The translations under genes were made by a program, and so were the position numbers. 55,853 nt of DNA from Sphingosinicella sp. (lineage in GTDB: Bacteria > Pseudomonadota > Alphaproteobacteria > Sphingomonadales > Sphingomonadaceae). The notes below the pieces were generated by a model. That model saw nothing but the letters and a program-made list of their open reading frames with translations. It was not told where the DNA came from and did no database searches. The stretch lies in contig JAEULI010000140.1 of the NCBI GenBank assembly GCA_016793845.1, forward strand, positions 1 through 55,853, in the 5' to 3' direction. This document shows positions 47,468-55,853 of this stretch, piece after piece (the stretch's first letter is position 1; every line of letters begins with the position of its first letter).

Positions 47468-48706
47468 CTATTCCGGGCCTTCCAGCAGGGTCTGCTGGAT
47501 GCGGGCGATCTTCCAGCCCGAGTCCTCCCTTGTCAGCGTGTGGCTGACGAGGATGCTGAATTGCCGCTCGGCGCTCTTGATGTAGCGCATCGTGCTGGAA
47601 ACCACGGCGATCCGGGAATCGACGAGGGCATGAGTAACCGGGCCGGGCTCGAGGGTCCAGCCCATCTCGGCGAACCATTCGCGGTGCCATTGCAGGATGT
47701 CGTCGCGGCCGGACACCGTCTCGCCCCAGTAATAGACGATCTGGGGCGGGACGCTCCGCGCCAGCGTCCGGTCGAGCGCGGCGACGTCACGTCCGCGCAT
47801 GGCGCCCAGCATCGACGACAGCGTCTCTGCGACAGCGGGCGGGGCCGTCGTCGGCGATGCCGGTTGCGGAGCGAGGTCGCGGGCCAGACGGAAGCCCACA
47901 GTGAAAAAGCCCTGATCGACCGGGCCTCGCAGCCGGAAGCGAGGGTCGTGGAATTCTCCCGCATCACCATAAGAGCCGCCGCGGATGCTGTGATATCCGG
48001 GCTCGGGGCACGCGCTGCGAGCGAGCCCATCGGTGGGAGCGCCCTCGTAACTGGCGTGATAGCAATCAGCCTGCCATTCCCAGACGTTCCCACGAATGTC
48101 ATGAAGGCCAAGCCGGTCGGCCGGGAAGCTGGCGACGGGCGCCGTTTCGATCCAGATATCGCGATCATGTACCGCGCCGCCGCAACAGTCCAACTTGCCG
48201 ATATTGGCCGTGGCATGGCTTACATCCACATTTCCGAACTGTGTAACGTACTCCATCTCCGCCTCGGACGGCAGTCGATATCGCTGGCCTGTCTGGGCGC
48301 TGAGCCAGGCGATATAGGCCTGTGTGTCTGCCCAGCTGACGCAGACGACAGGATGTTTCTCTTCCTGCAGGAAACCCGGTGCTGACCAACTGCGCTCGGG
48401 ATCGATGTGCCAGCTTGTCCCGGCTTCGTAGACATTGCACTTCCCTTCCGACACATGGCCCGTTGCCTTCACGAACGCGCGGAACTCGCCAACGGTGATT
48501 TCGCGCTTTGCCATGGCGAAGCGGGGGACGTTGACGTCGTGTGTCGGCCCATCAATGGGTCCGTAGCCGCGATCGACGGTGGCGCCCATTGCGAAAGTTC
48601 CGCCTGGAATTTCCACCATTTCCGGAAGCGGAGGCGTTTGCGCGTGCGCGCTCTGTAACGCGCACAGTGAGGTGGCCATCGACAGGATTCCGTATCTAGC
48701 GCTCAC
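47468..48706 (-). CDS. Sulfatase-modifying-factor (FGE) domain fused to NTF2-like domain
   Basis: A 412-residue exported protein. A signal peptide (LSMATSLCALQSAHAQ) precedes a formylglycine-generating-enzyme-type domain at about residues 29-280 (MVEIPGGTFAMGATVDRG, RLPSEAEMEYVTQFG, DIRGNVWEWQADCY and IRGGSYGD). An NTF2/SnoaL-like domain follows, from about 300 to the end (AMRGRDVAALDRTLARSVPP). GTG 48706 follows GGGAGAGG and overlaps the amidohydrolase stop. The catalytic cysteines of true FGE are not evident, so it may be a binding or lectin-like relative. No sulfatase gene is nearby. Confidence 0.82.
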   Translation of the reverse strand: MSARYGILSMATSLCALQSAHAQTPPLPEMVEIPGGTFAMGATVDRGYGPIDGPTHDVNVPRFAMAKREITVGEFRAFVKATGHVSEGKCNVYEAGTSWHIDPERSWSAPGFLQEEKHPVVCVSWADTQAYIAWLSAQTGQRYRLPSEAEMEYVTQFGNVDVSHATANIGKLDCCGGAVHDRDIWIETAPVASFPADRLGLHDIRGNVWEWQADCYHASYEGAPTDGLARSACPEPGYHSIRGGSYGDAGEFHDPRFRLRGPVDQGFFTVGFRLARDLAPQPASPTTAPPAVAETLSSMLGAMRGRDVAALDRTLARSVPPQIVYYWGETVSGRDDILQWHREWFAEMGWTLEPGPVTHALVDSRIAVVSSTMRYIKSAERQFSILVSHTLTREDSGWKIARIQQTLLEGPE

Positions 48707-51700
48707 GTCCGACCTCTCCCCATGCAGGATTCCATGCGATCCCGTTCTGATCGGTCATTTCCCAGAAGAACTTGCTGCGTTCGCGGGGATGATTGCCGAT
48801 CTCGTTCATCGTTTCGGAATCGTAGAGCCGGCCATTGACCATCGTGTAGCGCACGCTGTTCGTATTCTTGATATCCGCGAGCGGATCGCGGTCGAGCACG
48901 ATGAGATCGGCGAGCTTTCCGGTCTCGATCGATCCGAGCTGATGATCGAGGCCGTAGGTTCGTGCGCCGTTGATGGTCGCCGCGCGAAGGATGCGCATCG
49001 GCGCCATGCCGCCTTCGGCAAGGAGTTGCATCTCCCAGTGGATAGCGATCCCCGACGACTGACCATGAGAGCCGACGTTGACGGTTACGCCGGCATCATC
49101 GAGCCGCTTGATCGAACGGCTGACCGAACGGAAGCCGACGTCGTAGAGTTCGTCCGCCTGATGGATTGATTGCATGGCGCGCACGTGGAGCGGTGCATCG
49201 GAAGGGCCCGAGACCGGATTGTAGGCATTGTTGACGCCCGGAATGAAGGTGCGGACCTTAGATTCCTTCCACGGCTCCTGATGCTGGTAAATGTAGTTCT
49301 CGCCGAAAAGCTCGCCGAAGGTGACGATCAGTGTTGGCGTCGTCGACAGCTGCGAATTTCGGAAGAGCTGCAGGAGGTCATCATAGTAGGTGGCGACCGG
49401 CAGATTGTGCTCGAGGTTGGTGTAGCCATCGAGAATCATGCTGACATTGTCGTAGAAATGCCCGGCCCCTTCGGCGTCGACCATCTGGCCGCCTTCGGTC
49501 GCGGCCTGAAGAAGCCACTGCTTCTGCGCACGTGTCGTCAGCTTGTAGCTCTTAAAGATCGCGCCATCGGTGATCGCTATCTTGCGCCTTGAAATGGCGC
49601 GGGCGTCTTCCAGGCTTTCGATGCGATTGAAGACGCGATCGGGTTTTCCGGCGCGGCCATAGATGACGTTGCCGGTGGTAATCCAGCGCGGTCCGACCAT
49701 CTTGCCGGCGATCGTCATTTCGCCGGTTTCGTAGCTCGGCAGCTCGTTCGCGTAGGGGTCGAAATTGGTGGTGACGCCGTATGCGAGCGCCGCATAGCGT
49801 GTGGGATGCTTCTGGGGCATCACACTCGTCCCGTAACAGCAATCGATATGGCCGTGCGCGTCGAAAAGGCCCGGCATTAGGGTACGGCCGCCGAGATCGA
49901 TGACCTTCGCCTTCACGGGGATAATCACGCTGTCATCCGCGCCAACAGCCGCGATGCGATTGCCTTCAACGACGACAGTGCCGCGCGGGATGACGGTATC
50001 GTTCCCGGTCATCGGAAGGATGCGGGCGTTCGTGAAGGCGATGCTTCCTTCAGGAATATCGGCCGGGGCGGCGAGGGTGATCTTTCGTGCGGGCGTATCG
50101 ACGATGCCGCTATCGCCCGGAGCCGTGCTGAAAAGATTAGGCCCGAGCATCCAGTGAAGGCGCGAAGAATCCGCGCTCCACGCCATTTCGAAGCCCCCTG
50201 AGCGTGTCAGCGTCCGTGCCGATGGATTGGCCTTGGCCGTGATGTTCACCGGCGCCTCGGCACCGGGAGCGAACGCCATCAGGTGCAGTTCCTGCTCCTC
50301 CTTGAAGGCGATCCATTTGAGGTCGGGGCTCAGCGTGAAATCGCCCGCATCGGCGGTTTCGGCATAGGCGTGGTCGCGGACCTCTTCGCCCGTGAGGGCA
50401 ATGCTGCGCAGGATGACCGCGCGCTTCGCGCTGTAATCGGGCGTACCGATGAAATAGATGCGCGCGTCGTCGGGTGAGAAGCGCACGAGCCCGGCCGCTT
50501 TCGAGAGGAAGTGCGGATTGCGGCCGTTCGTGTCGGTCACATAGAGGCCGCTCGGATCGCTTGCCCCGCCCATGGCGCTGTCGGGTTCGAGAATGCGATA
50601 GGCAATGCGCTTGCCGTCGTTCGAGAATTTCGGTTCGCCGATGATGCCGCGGCTTCGGGCGACGATGCTCTCGCGGCCGCTGCGGACATTGCGCAGGCGA
50701 AGTGTGCTGCCGGTTTCATCGTCCCAATCGACATAGGCGATCGATCGGCCATCCGGAGACCATGCCGGATCGGTTTCGGCGCCCTTGCCGTTCGTGAGGC
50801 GGCGTGGCGGCGCGGCACCTGCCATATCCTGCTGCCATAGCGAGCCGAGGGCGCGGAACACGATCGTTTTGCCATCAGGTGCAGGCGCGATCTGGCGGAT
50901 GATCTTCGCGTTCACACGTGCGGGTGCGAGATCGAGCTTCGTGCGGAGCGAGTCGTGGATGCGGTGTTGCGCAGTCGCACGGAACGGAATCTCCGTCGCT
51001 GCGCCGTTCCGCATGTTCACTTTGTAGAGCCTGCCCTTGCCCCAGATGGCGACGTGCAGATTGTCAGGGAACCAGTCGAACGCCGGATAATAATGTTCCT
51101 GCGCGAGATAGTCGGCCTGCAAATCGCGGTCGAGATCCTGATATATGGCGGTCTGAACGCGTGTCTCGATATCGTAGCGGAACAGCACGGTCTTCGCGCC
51201 GACGCGGCGCACGAACGCGATCAGCTTGCCATCGGGCGAAACCTGCGGGCTTGTCGCGCTGCCAAACCCTGAGATGAGATCGCTGGTCTCCCCCGTGGTG
51301 AGGTCGCGGCGACGGATCACGAAGTTCGAGAGGCCCGGATTGTGATAGACATAATGCGTGCCGCCTACGCGTTCCGTATAATAGAGCACGCGGCCATCGG
51401 GCGCGTAGCGGGGTTCCTGTATGTCCTTGCCGGTGCTCGGCGGTTCGATGATTTGCGCGTCTCCGCCCGCCAGATCGAAGCGTCGGATTTCGGAGCTTCG
51501 CATCTCGAACACGGAAGCGCTGGTTTTCGTCGCGGCAATCGACTTGCCGTCCGGCGACCAGGAGGGGGCTGTGATCATCGCCAACGTTTCGTGGCTGATC
51601 TGGCGGGGATTGCGGCCATCGGGATCCGCAACCCAGATATTATCCGCGCCGCTTTCATCGCTGAGATAGAGAATGCTGCGTCCGTCGGGGCTGAACTGTG

Positions 51701-51974
51701 GGCTGCGCTGTGTCGCGGGGCCGGATAGAACGGGTTTTGCCTCTCCGCCTGCCGCGGGCACGGCGTAGATGTCGTTCAGCAGATCGAACAGGATGGTTTT
51801 GCCGTCCGGGCTGATATCGACGCTCATCCACGTCCCTTCGCTGAGCGTGAGCGTGACGTCTTTGGCGGGCGAGCTGAGAATCTCGGGGGTAGGCTGCGCT
51901 TTTGCCGGCAGCGTGCCGAAGCTGGTCGCTGCGGCTGCGATAAGCGCGCTGCGAAGTGCCGGTCTGAATGTCAT
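48696..51974 (-). CDS. Exported PD40-propeller amidohydrolase
   Basis: A 1092-residue protein with a signal peptide (SALIAAAATSFGTLPAKA). A TolB-like propeller of many PD40 repeats spans about residues 30-640 (FSPDGRSILYLSDESGADNIW, SWSPDGKSIAATK, SPDGKLIAFVRR and others). An amidohydrolase domain follows, with the HxH metal pair in GLFDAHGHID, His in YTNLEHNLPV, a further His in VNVGSHGQSS and a C-terminal LIVLDRDPLADI. ATG 51974 is chosen because it opens the signal peptide and follows GGGGAGACGGGG. It is likely an extracytoplasmic peptidase or amidase. The gene lies between PepSY and FGE-like genes in one direction. Confidence 0.88.
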   Translation of the reverse strand: MTFRPALRSALIAAAATSFGTLPAKAQPTPEILSSPAKDVTLTLSEGTWMSVDISPDGKTILFDLLNDIYAVPAAGGEAKPVLSGPATQRSPQFSPDGRSILYLSDESGADNIWVADPDGRNPRQISHETLAMITAPSWSPDGKSIAATKTSASVFEMRSSEIRRFDLAGGDAQIIEPPSTGKDIQEPRYAPDGRVLYYTERVGGTHYVYHNPGLSNFVIRRRDLTTGETSDLISGFGSATSPQVSPDGKLIAFVRRVGAKTVLFRYDIETRVQTAIYQDLDRDLQADYLAQEHYYPAFDWFPDNLHVAIWGKGRLYKVNMRNGAATEIPFRATAQHRIHDSLRTKLDLAPARVNAKIIRQIAPAPDGKTIVFRALGSLWQQDMAGAAPPRRLTNGKGAETDPAWSPDGRSIAYVDWDDETGSTLRLRNVRSGRESIVARSRGIIGEPKFSNDGKRIAYRILEPDSAMGGASDPSGLYVTDTNGRNPHFLSKAAGLVRFSPDDARIYFIGTPDYSAKRAVILRSIALTGEEVRDHAYAETADAGDFTLSPDLKWIAFKEEQELHLMAFAPGAEAPVNITAKANPSARTLTRSGGFEMAWSADSSRLHWMLGPNLFSTAPGDSGIVDTPARKITLAAPADIPEGSIAFTNARILPMTGNDTVIPRGTVVVEGNRIAAVGADDSVIIPVKAKVIDLGGRTLMPGLFDAHGHIDCCYGTSVMPQKHPTRYAALAYGVTTNFDPYANELPSYETGEMTIAGKMVGPRWITTGNVIYGRAGKPDRVFNRIESLEDARAISRRKIAITDGAIFKSYKLTTRAQKQWLLQAATEGGQMVDAEGAGHFYDNVSMILDGYTNLEHNLPVATYYDDLLQLFRNSQLSTTPTLIVTFGELFGENYIYQHQEPWKESKVRTFIPGVNNAYNPVSGPSDAPLHVRAMQSIHQADELYDVGFRSVSRSIKRLDDAGVTVNVGSHGQSSGIAIHWEMQLLAEGGMAPMRILRAATINGARTYGLDHQLGSIETGKLADLIVLDRDPLADIKNTNSVRYTMVNGRLYDSETMNEIGNHPRERSKFFWEMTDQNGIAWNPAWGEVGRER

Positions 51975-52063
51975 CCCCGTCTCCCCTTGTTCCCTTTGCC
52001 GCACTCTAGAAGTGCACACTTTCGTCTGGTGCTGCCAATGGTGCGTGTGCCGGTGACCAGGTA

Positions 52064-53128
52064 TCACCGCGTACGCCGGCGCATTTTCCACAAGACGAGG
52101 CCGAGCAAGGCCATCGTCAGCAGCCATGCGCCTGTCGCAACAACGGCGAGCCGACCCGGCAGCCCGGCGATCTCACCCGTGTGAAACGGGAACAGACCAT
52201 CGAGAAACGCCCTGCTGGGCGCGGCATCGGAAGCTGGCAGGTTCGCCAACACCTGCCCGCTGTTGCCGCTCACGAATACGGTGGTTCGGCCGTATGCGCG
52301 CCGTGCTTCGCCGTCAGTACGTAGCCTGACGCGCCAGACCGCCGAGTCGGCGATTGGGAAGCTGACATCGGCGAGGCGAGCATCAGGGTAGAGCGCCATG
52401 GCAGCCTCGACCACTTTCCCGAAGCCCGGCGGTGATGTGATTGTCCATGGCTCGGTGGGCGTGGCGGTCGACGTGGGGGCGAGCCATCGTTCCGCACTGT
52501 CCTGAAACACCAGCAACACGCCTGCCAACGAAAGGGCAAGCGCAGGCAGCGCGCCCCAAAAACCGATGGCGCGATGCCAGCCATAGGCTTTTGGAATGCC
52601 GCGCATGGCTTTGGGTGGCGGCCGCAAGGCGTGCAGCCTCTGTCTTCCCGGCCATGCCAGAAAAAGCGCGATACCGATGTTGCCAGCGAGCAGAAGGCCG
52701 CTGAGGCCGACAATCCAGCTTCCCACTTCCCCAGCCAACAGGTTGTGGTGAAAGCTGACGAGCGTGTCGAGCACTCCGCTTTCTGCGGGTGTCAGTGTTC
52801 GCAAGACATTGCCTGCGCCATCGATGCGGATGGTGCGTTCCGCTTCTCCGTCCGAAGTCTCCACATAGACATCATATCGGTCGCTTGCGCCGCCGCTGGT
52901 CCACATCGATTCGATGACAAGGCCGGAGCCAGGTGGCACCAGTTCACTGAGCCGGGTTTCGATCGCTGCCAGGTCGGTCTGGTGGTGCGGGGCGCGGATC
53001 AGTGCGTCCTCGAGCTCCCAGTGGAACACGATCAGGACGCCGGATGCCGCCTGCAGCGCCCAGAACAGCATCGCTGAAAGGCTGAGCCAGCGATGAAGCC
53101 TGAGAAGGCCGGACCGTGCGATGCCCAA
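52064..53128 (-). CDS. PepSY-associated membrane protein
   Basis: A protein of about 354 residues with four transmembrane segments (LSLSAMLFWALQAASGVLIV, VGSWIVGLSGLLLAGNIGIA, ALPALALSLAGVLLVF and VVATGAWLLTMALLGLVLW) and a large extracytoplasmic PepSY-type loop. It belongs to the PepSY-TM family, often linked to iron reduction or siderophore use. I choose TTG 53128, which follows AAGGAG and starts just before the first helix. The alternative ATG at 53311 would add a basic, low-complexity N-terminus and abut the divergent gene start. No metal ligand can be named. Confidence 0.8.
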   Translation of the reverse strand: MGIARSGLLRLHRWLSLSAMLFWALQAASGVLIVFHWELEDALIRAPHHQTDLAAIETRLSELVPPGSGLVIESMWTSGGASDRYDVYVETSDGEAERTIRIDGAGNVLRTLTPAESGVLDTLVSFHHNLLAGEVGSWIVGLSGLLLAGNIGIALFLAWPGRQRLHALRPPPKAMRGIPKAYGWHRAIGFWGALPALALSLAGVLLVFQDSAERWLAPTSTATPTEPWTITSPPGFGKVVEAAMALYPDARLADVSFPIADSAVWRVRLRTDGEARRAYGRTTVFVSGNSGQVLANLPASDAAPSRAFLDGLFPFHTGEIAGLPGRLAVVATGAWLLTMALLGLVLWKMRRRTR

Positions 53129-53311
53129 GATGCTTGCTCCTTCCCAAAAGCTCCAATACCGGGCGATAGGGGCACCCGGGCGGACGTCTGTGAAGCTGAC
53201 AGGCGTGTCCGCAGTGGTGCGCTCCGCGCAACGCCGGCCTTTGCATTTGCATCTCGTTTTCGTAGCCGCGATCGTAATTCTGAAGATCAAGGCGCCGGGA
53301 TGGAGAGTCAT
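53129..53311. promoter_or_regulatory. Divergent promoter region
   Basis: This 183-bp stretch separates the TTG start of the PepSY gene from the ATG of the P1 peptidase gene. It has no conserved gene of its own and should hold both promoters. I see no clear operator. Confidence 0.35.
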
Positions 53312-54715
53312 ATGAAGCGAGCAGGGGCAGGCAGGATGCTGGGCGTGGCGATGGTCGCTGTGGCGGCTATGCTACCGTCGTCGCCGCTTTTCGCCCAATC
53401 TGCGGAACAGGATGCGTTGAAGCTTACGCTTAATGACGGCTACGATACGTCCGCTGCGCTGCGCTTCGACTGGCCCGCCTTCAAGATCGGCACGGGCCAG
53501 TATGAGGCTGGCCCGACCGGTCTTACGGTCTTTCGGTTCAATCGAAAGATGCTGGCGGCGGTCGATGTGCGCGGTGGCGGGCCGGGCACAGTGAATACGG
53601 AGTACCTGGGGATCGGCTATCCTGCTGCGGAACTGGACTCGGTCGTTCTCTCGGGCGGTTCCTGGTACGGCCTGGAAGCCGTGACAGCAGTGAACACGGC
53701 GCTCAAGGACGAAGGCTATCGCGGCGGCAATTGGGACAATGTCGGTCTCACGGTGGGCTCGATCATCTACGATTTCGGCGGACGCCGTCTCAACGAAATC
53801 TACCCGGACAAGCGCCTAGCGCAGGCAGCGCTGAAGGCGGCTGTACCGGGCGTGTTCCCGCGCGGAGCTTATGGCGCGGGCCGCTCGGCGATCAGCGGTA
53901 GCATTTTTGGATGCAATGCCCATTCGGGGCAGGGCGGCGCATTTCGGCAGGTCGGCGACCTGAAGATCGCGGCCTTCACGGTTGTGAATGCCCTCGGCGT
54001 TGTTACCGACCGCGAGGGCCGCACGGCGGCCTGCTATCCGGACAAGGCGTGGCCTGCCGGGTTCAAAACCCACGACATTCTTGCCGGAACGCCCGACAGC
54101 GGAAAGCCGGGCTGGACGGGTGTTGCGCCCTCCGCCGAGAAAAAGAATACGACGATCAGCCTGATTGTTGTGAACCAGAAGATGGAGCCGTGGGAGCTGA
54201 AACGGCTTGCGATTCAGGTCCATACGTCGATGGCGCGCGGGATTCAGCCCTTCCAGACAGAGTTTGACGGCGACGTGCTCTATGCCGTCTCCACGGCCGA
54301 GTACATGCCCACCGACGACACGCGCATCAGCCTGCTCGACATCGGCACGATCACGTCCGAGGTGATGTGGGATGCGATCCTCAGCGCCGTGCCGCCGCAG
54401 CCGCGGGCGGTGCTGGAGGCGCCGCCGCACCGCGTGGTAGATGCCGCCGCGCTCCGGAAGGTTTCGGGCCGATACCGGTTCAGTGCGCTTGCCGAGCTTG
54501 ATCTCAAAGTCGAAGACGGGCGTTTGCTCGGGCAGGCTGTCGGAGAGCGCAAGATATTCGGCATTCCAAAGGAGAATGCTGTGGAACTCGTCCCCACTGA
54601 AACCGGCGACTACGTGGTCCCGGGCCGATATCCGACCCTGCTGCGTTTCGACGGTCGCGGAAGTGTGACGATCAATCCCGGACGCTGGCAGCAGCACGGC
54701 CAGAAACGCCGATAA
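53312..54715 (+). CDS. P1/S58 (DmpA-like) peptidase family protein, probably with altered active site
   Basis: A 467-residue protein with a signal peptide ([20 protein letters not shown]). The DmpA/BapA fold runs from about residue 60 to 370: [36 protein letters not shown] and [16 protein letters not shown], with [10 protein letters not shown] following. In DmpA-type enzymes the self-cleaved nucleophile Ser or Thr lies in a GGxGSAS-like motif. Here the matching place reads [10 protein letters not shown], with no Ser or Thr. The enzyme may be inactive or use another residue (SIFGCNAHS is close by). About 90 residues at the C-terminus form an extra domain. ATG 53312 follows GGAGAG. Confidence 0.8.
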   Translation: MKRAGAGRMLGVAMVAVAAMLPSSPLFAQSAEQDALKLTLNDGYDTSAALRFDWPAFKIGTGQYEAGPTGLTVFRFNRKMLAAVDVRGGGPGTVNTEYLGIGYPAAELDSVVLSGGSWYGLEAVTAVNTALKDEGYRGGNWDNVGLTVGSIIYDFGGRRLNEIYPDKRLAQAALKAAVPGVFPRGAYGAGRSAISGSIFGCNAHSGQGGAFRQVGDLKIAAFTVVNALGVVTDREGRTAACYPDKAWPAGFKTHDILAGTPDSGKPGWTGVAPSAEKKNTTISLIVVNQKMEPWELKRLAIQVHTSMARGIQPFQTEFDGDVLYAVSTAEYMPTDDTRISLLDIGTITSEVMWDAILSAVPPQPRAVLEAPPHRVVDAAALRKVSGRYRFSALAELDLKVEDGRLLGQAVGERKIFGIPKENAVELVPTETGDYVVPGRYPTLLRFDGRGSVTINPGRWQQHGQKRR

Positions 54716-54735
54716 ACCCAAGGAGACAATTCGGT

Positions 54736-55853
54736 ATGCCTGACCAGTTTGACTGGACGGACCCGCTCGCCCTCGATTCAGAGCTGACGAGTGAAGAGCG
54801 GCTAATCCGCGATACGGCCCGGAGCTATGCCCAGACCGAACTTCTGCCGCGCATCGTCGAAGCCAACCGTGACGGCGTGTTCGACCGTGCGATCATGCGT
54901 GAAATGGGTTCGCTCGGCTTGCTCGGTGTCACGATTCCAGAGGCCGATGGCGGGGTGGGAGCAAGCCATGTCGCCTACGGGCTGATTGCGCGCGAGGTCG
55001 AAGCTGTAGATTCCGGCTATCGTTCCGCGATGAGCGTGCAGTCGAGCCTCGTCATTCACCCGATCCACGCCTACGGCTCGGACGCGCAGCGTGCGCGCTG
55101 GCTTCCCGGTCTGATGTCCGGCGACCTCGTTGGCTGTTTTGGCCTTACCGAACCGGGTTCGGGGTCCGATCCTGCAAGCCTTGCAACGCGTGCCGAGCGC
55201 GTTCCGGGCGGATATCGGCTGACCGGCACCAAGATGTGGATCACGAATGCGCCAATCGCGGATGTGATGGTGGTCTGGGCAAAGCTTGAGGGTGCGATCC
55301 GCGGTTTCGTGCTCGAACGCGGTGCCGAGGGACTGTCGACGCCCGAAATCAAGGACAAGCTCGCGCTGCGCGCATCCATCACCGGTGAGATCGTGATGGA
55401 CGGCGTCATTGTGCCCGAAGAGAACCTGCTGCCGAACGTGCAAGGCCTCAAGGGGCCGTTCGGTTGCCTTAACAAGGCGCGTTTCGGTATCGGCTGGGGG
55501 GTGCTTGGAGCTGCCGCGGCTTGCTGGCAGGCGGCGCGGGCTTACGCGCTTGAACGCCACCAGTTTGGCCGCCCACTTGCGGCGAACCAGCTCGTGCAGC
55601 GCAAGCTCGTGGAAATGCAGGTGGAAATCGCAATTGGACTGCAGGCCTGCCTCAAGGTTGGGCGGTTGCTCGACACCGGCGCGTGCCCGCCCGAAGCGAT
55701 CTCGATCATCAAGCGCAACAGCTGCGGCAAGGCGCTCGATATCGCGCGTGCCGCGCGCGACGTGCATGGCGGCAACGGCATTTCCGGTGCGTTTCACGTC
55801 ATGCGCCACGTCTGCAACCTCGAGGCGGTCAACACCTATGAAGGCACGCACGA
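54736..55853 (+). CDS. gcdH: Glutaryl-CoA dehydrogenase (3' end beyond window)
   Basis: An acyl-CoA dehydrogenase running off the window; 372 codons are visible. The start [17 protein letters not shown], the FAD-binding [17 protein letters not shown] and [12 protein letters not shown] are standard for the family. The Arg-rich [20 protein letters not shown] and the catalytic Glu in NTYEGTHD (at the very end) point to the glutaryl-CoA branch, which oxidises and decarboxylates glutaryl-CoA to crotonyl-CoA in lysine and tryptophan breakdown. AAGGAG precedes the ATG. It follows the P1 peptidase gene by 20 bp and may be co-transcribed. Confidence 0.9.
   Translation, partial: MPDQFDWTDPLALDSELTSEERLIRDTARSYAQTELLPRIVEANRDGVFDRAIMREMGSLGLLGVTIPEADGGVGASHVAYGLIAREVEAVDSGYRSAMSVQSSLVIHPIHAYGSDAQRARWLPGLMSGDLVGCFGLTEPGSGSDPASLATRAERVPGGYRLTGTKMWITNAPIADVMVVWAKLEGAIRGFVLERGAEGLSTPEIKDKLALRASITGEIVMDGVIVPEENLLPNVQGLKGPFGCLNKARFGIGWGVLGAAAACWQAARAYALERHQFGRPLAANQLVQRKLVEMQVEIAIGLQACLKVGRLLDTGACPPEAISIIKRNSCGKALDIARAARDVHGGNGISGAFHVMRHVCNLEAVNTYEGTH

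Overview
The window is high-GC DNA of an alphaproteobacterium, most likely a sphingomonad. The evidence is a TrcR/DUF1013 cell-cycle regulator, a CpaF ATPase, a TonB-dependent receptor next to aromatic catabolism genes, dense GTG starts and 4-bp stop/start overlaps, and clustered G/C-rich palindromes of the type scattered through such genomes. Genus and species cannot be fixed from the sequence alone.

Positions 1-26,880 look like core chromosome: trcR, a metallo-beta-lactamase-fold hydrolase, a HAD hydrolase, an acyl-CoA ligase, maleylacetoacetate isomerase, an EVE protein, an exported M20 amidohydrolase, threonine aldolase, two transporters, a DUF559 nuclease-like protein, a molybdenum hydroxylase large subunit coupled to an epimerase-like gene, aminopeptidase N, an exported methyltransferase-like protein, cpaF, a thioesterase with oligopeptidase B, an MHYT-PAS-GGDEF-EAL protein, aminopeptidase P and tRNA-Thr(GGT).

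Positions about 27,070-41,900 look like an acquired and decayed island just downstream of the tRNA. It opens with a truncated, frameshifted serine recombinase fused head to head with a truncated XRE gene, and closes with a degenerate IS3-family element. Between them lie two aromatic catabolism modules. The first (28,075-33,219) has an IclR regulator, maleylpyruvate isomerase, fumarylpyruvate hydrolase, the two oxygenase subunits of a salicylate 5-hydroxylase and gentisate 1,2-dioxygenase. Together these give a route from salicylate through gentisate to fumarate and pyruvate, except that no ferredoxin or reductase is present. The second (33,262-40,449) has an alpha/beta hydrolase, LigB-like and LigA-like extradiol dioxygenase subunits, a TetR regulator, a TonB-dependent receptor and a TfdB-type FAD monooxygenase. 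I read it as an uptake, hydroxylation, meta-cleavage and hydrolysis module of unknown substrate. A nearly identical 25-bp sequence with a palindromic core lies upstream of both ligA and the receptor gene and is the likely TetR operator. Base composition is visibly lower in G+C in this second module.

Positions 42,113-54,715 carry mostly exported proteins: a beta-propeller protein, a small cysteine-containing protein, a class C beta-lactamase-like hydrolase, a DUF418 membrane protein, an HSL-type esterase, a sulfatase-modifying-factor/NTF2-like fusion, a large PD40-amidohydrolase, a PepSY membrane protein and a P1/S58-type peptidase that seems to lack the usual nucleophile. The window ends inside a glutaryl-CoA dehydrogenase gene. 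No CRISPR array, rRNA or replication origin was seen.
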